64,000 nt of DNA from positions 223,187 to 287,186 of the forward strand of contig CAXTAK010000003.1 in the NCBI GenBank assembly GCA_964242735.1. Reading direction: 5' to 3'. Position 1 is the first letter of the stretch; each line of letters starts with the position of its first letter. Shown one piece after another: positions 63,191-64,000 of this stretch. Position numbers and translations under genes: made by a program. Under the pieces are notes generated by a model, which was not told the DNA's origin, made no database searches, and saw only the letters and a list, made by a program, of their open reading frames with translations. The stretch is from CADCUY01 sp964242735 (GTDB lineage Bacteria > Actinomycetota > Actinomycetes > Actinomycetales > Quadrisphaeraceae).

Positions 63191-63420
63191 GACGACTCTC
63201 CCTCCTGCTGCGCCGAGGGTGCTCGGCCGGGGAACGTGCGCTCGATGGAGTCGGCGATCGTCGGCTCTCCACGACCATGGTTGTCTGCGCGCCGGGCGTC
63301 GCGCTCCTCGCCGTCGTAGGTGGCGACCCGGACGACGTCGTTGGCCTCGGTCCACTTCTTCAAGGCCTTGTCGATGCCGGCGAGGGACTTCGCCGCGTGG
63401 TGGACGGTCTTCTCCTCACT
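63187..63420 (-). pseudogene. 5'-truncated small gene interrupted by an insertion sequence
   Basis: An open frame reads LSEEKTVHHAAKSLAGIDKA, LKKWTEANDVVRVATYDGEE, then PTIADSIERTFPGRAPSAQQ and a stop that overlaps the next gene. There is no start codon before it; an in-frame TGA lies just upstream at the edge of IS-like sequence. Composition and coupling indicate the 3' part of a once intact gene. Confidence 0.6.
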
Positions 63421-63498
63421 GAGGTGTTCTCACGTGGTTTCGTGGGTTGAGCTGCTGGTCAGGGCGTAGCAGCTGGTCGCCGCGGTGAGGTGGAGGAA

Positions 63499-63560
63499 GC
63501 GGGCTCCTGGGGTGAGGGTGGATCTCGCCAAAGCCCCACTCCTCTTCTCCAGGAGCCCGC
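63499..63560 (+). promoter_or_regulatory. Inverted repeat occluding the transposase ribosome-binding site
   Basis: GCGGGCTCCTGG (63499-63510) pairs perfectly with CCAGGAGCCCGC (63549-63560). The AGGAG Shine-Dalgarno (63551-63555) of the transposase at 63562 is inside the right arm. Transcripts entering from outside would fold and block translation, as known for IS10 and IS50. Confidence 0.65.
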
Positions 63561-63561
63561 C

Positions 63562-64000
63562 GTGTCTCATCGCGCCCGTCTTGACGTGCCCGCACCCGTC
63601 CTGCGCGCTGTCTCGGGTTGGATCGCCACTGCCCGCCGTACCCCGGGCCGGCGCCCACACCTGCGTGCTGCCCGCGTCGATCAGCAGGTGCGTCTCGTCC
63701 TCGGCTGGCTGCGTCACGGCCTGGACATGCCCTACCTCGCGCTGCAGGCCCGCGTCAGCATCGCGACGGGCTACCGCTACCTGCACGAGGGACTCGATGT
63801 GATCGCCGCCCACGCCCCGGACCTGCGCGAGGTCCTCGACCGCGCGCATGCTGCTGCCCGCGCCGGTGAACTGGCCTTCGTCGGACCGGACGGCACCTTG
63901 GTGCCGATCGACCGAGTCGCAGGACACACCGCCCGGGGCAGCGACGGGACTGCCCCGGCTCTGGTTGGGACTCGGGGTGGGTGGTTCAGGCGGGCAGTGT
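63562..64000 (+). CDS. Transposase, N-terminal part (IS5-like, partial)
   Basis: GTG 63562 (VSHRARLDVPAPVLRAVSGW) leads into a helix-turn-helix region (RVDQQVRLVLGWLRHGLDMPYLALQARVSIATGYRYLHEGLDVIAAHAPDLREVLDRA) and the start of a DDE catalytic domain (FVGPDGTLVPIDRVAG). About 146 residues are visible before the edge. The last ~25 residues no longer resemble the family (no WYSGKH-type block), so the gene may be truncated or frameshifted near 63940, where a 9-bp hairpin occurs. Confidence 0.72.
   Translation, partial: MSHRARLDVPAPVLRAVSGWIATARRTPGRRPHLRAARVDQQVRLVLGWLRHGLDMPYLALQARVSIATGYRYLHEGLDVIAAHAPDLREVLDRAHAAARAGELAFVGPDGTLVPIDRVAGHTARGSDGTAPALVGTRGGWFRRAV
63933..63958. terminator. Hairpin at the transposase end, possible terminator
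   Basis: CCGGGGCAG (63933-63941) pairs with CTGCCCCGG (63950-63958) around an 8-nt loop. It lies where transposase similarity fades. Could terminate either strand; no U-tract. Confidence 0.35.

Larger units (their letters stand above)
63421..64000 (+). mobile_element. Insertion sequence, left part (IS5-like), running off the window
   Basis: Begins about where the 63187 gene loses its coding sequence and contains a non-coding leader with an inverted repeat followed by a transposase gene. Exact terminal repeats cannot be fixed because the right end is outside the window or deleted. Confidence 0.6.

Noticed and set aside
63430..63927. Minus-strand frame opposite the transposase
   Set aside because: The plus strand shows the HTH and DDE start; the minus frame has no motif.

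Overview
The window reads as chromosomal DNA of a very high-G+C actinobacterium. Support comes from GTG starts, GTGA/ATGA stop-start overlaps, a dnaK-grpE-dnaJ-hspR operon with a HAIR element, a fused CopD-CtaG protein, DUF4235, DUF6458 and DUF2834 proteins, and a Cys-poor leader peptide of the HVDLLR type. The genus is not determined; Kineosporia-like relatives are a guess only.

Left end (1-7293): a defence island with a large Eco57I/type IIG-like adenine methyltransferase, a PLD-nuclease/SNF2 helicase running off the edge, and a divergent XRE controller with a 16-bp palindrome between. The target-recognition end of the methyltransferase is far lower in G+C than its surroundings. Next (7458-15290) is an organosulfur-scavenging unit under a SAM riboswitch and a leader peptide: a CUT1-type binding protein, two permeases without an ATPase, a DszA/NtaA-type flavin monooxygenase and two DszC/SfnB-like flavoproteins.

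Middle (15357-47081) is mostly housekeeping: the dnaK operon, an acetyltransferase, the TPP-riboswitch-controlled ykoEDC importer, dcd, a frameshifted metzincin protease, tRNA-Gly(CCC), an MFS exporter, a PhzF remnant, ggt, small unknown genes, an APC permease, a LigD polymerase domain, an NHL-thioredoxin protein coupled to CopD-CtaG, aroQ, the branched-chain 2-oxoacid dehydrogenase operon bkdABC, and divergent cysE-cysK.

Right part (47841-61046) is the most notable region: an apparently complete sulfoquinovose (sulfosugar) degradation operon of the isomerase-kinase-aldolase (sulfo-EMP2-like) kind. It has a DeoR regulator transcribed divergently from sulfofructose kinase (YihV-like), sulfofructose-phosphate aldolase (YihT-like), a FucI-fold isomerase, a CUT1 importer, a GH31 glycosidase, an M24-fold protein lacking its first metal ligands, an aldehyde dehydrogenase and a TauE/SafE exporter. 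The predicted flow is glycoside import, release of the sulfosugar, isomerisation, phosphorylation, aldol cleavage, oxidation of sulfolactaldehyde to sulfolactate, and export.

The end (61092-64000) is a decayed mobile region: frameshifted VapC, VapB and tyrosine integrase, then a stop-start-coupled three-gene unit whose first gene is cut by an IS. The transposase ribosome-binding site of that IS lies in a 12-bp inverted repeat.
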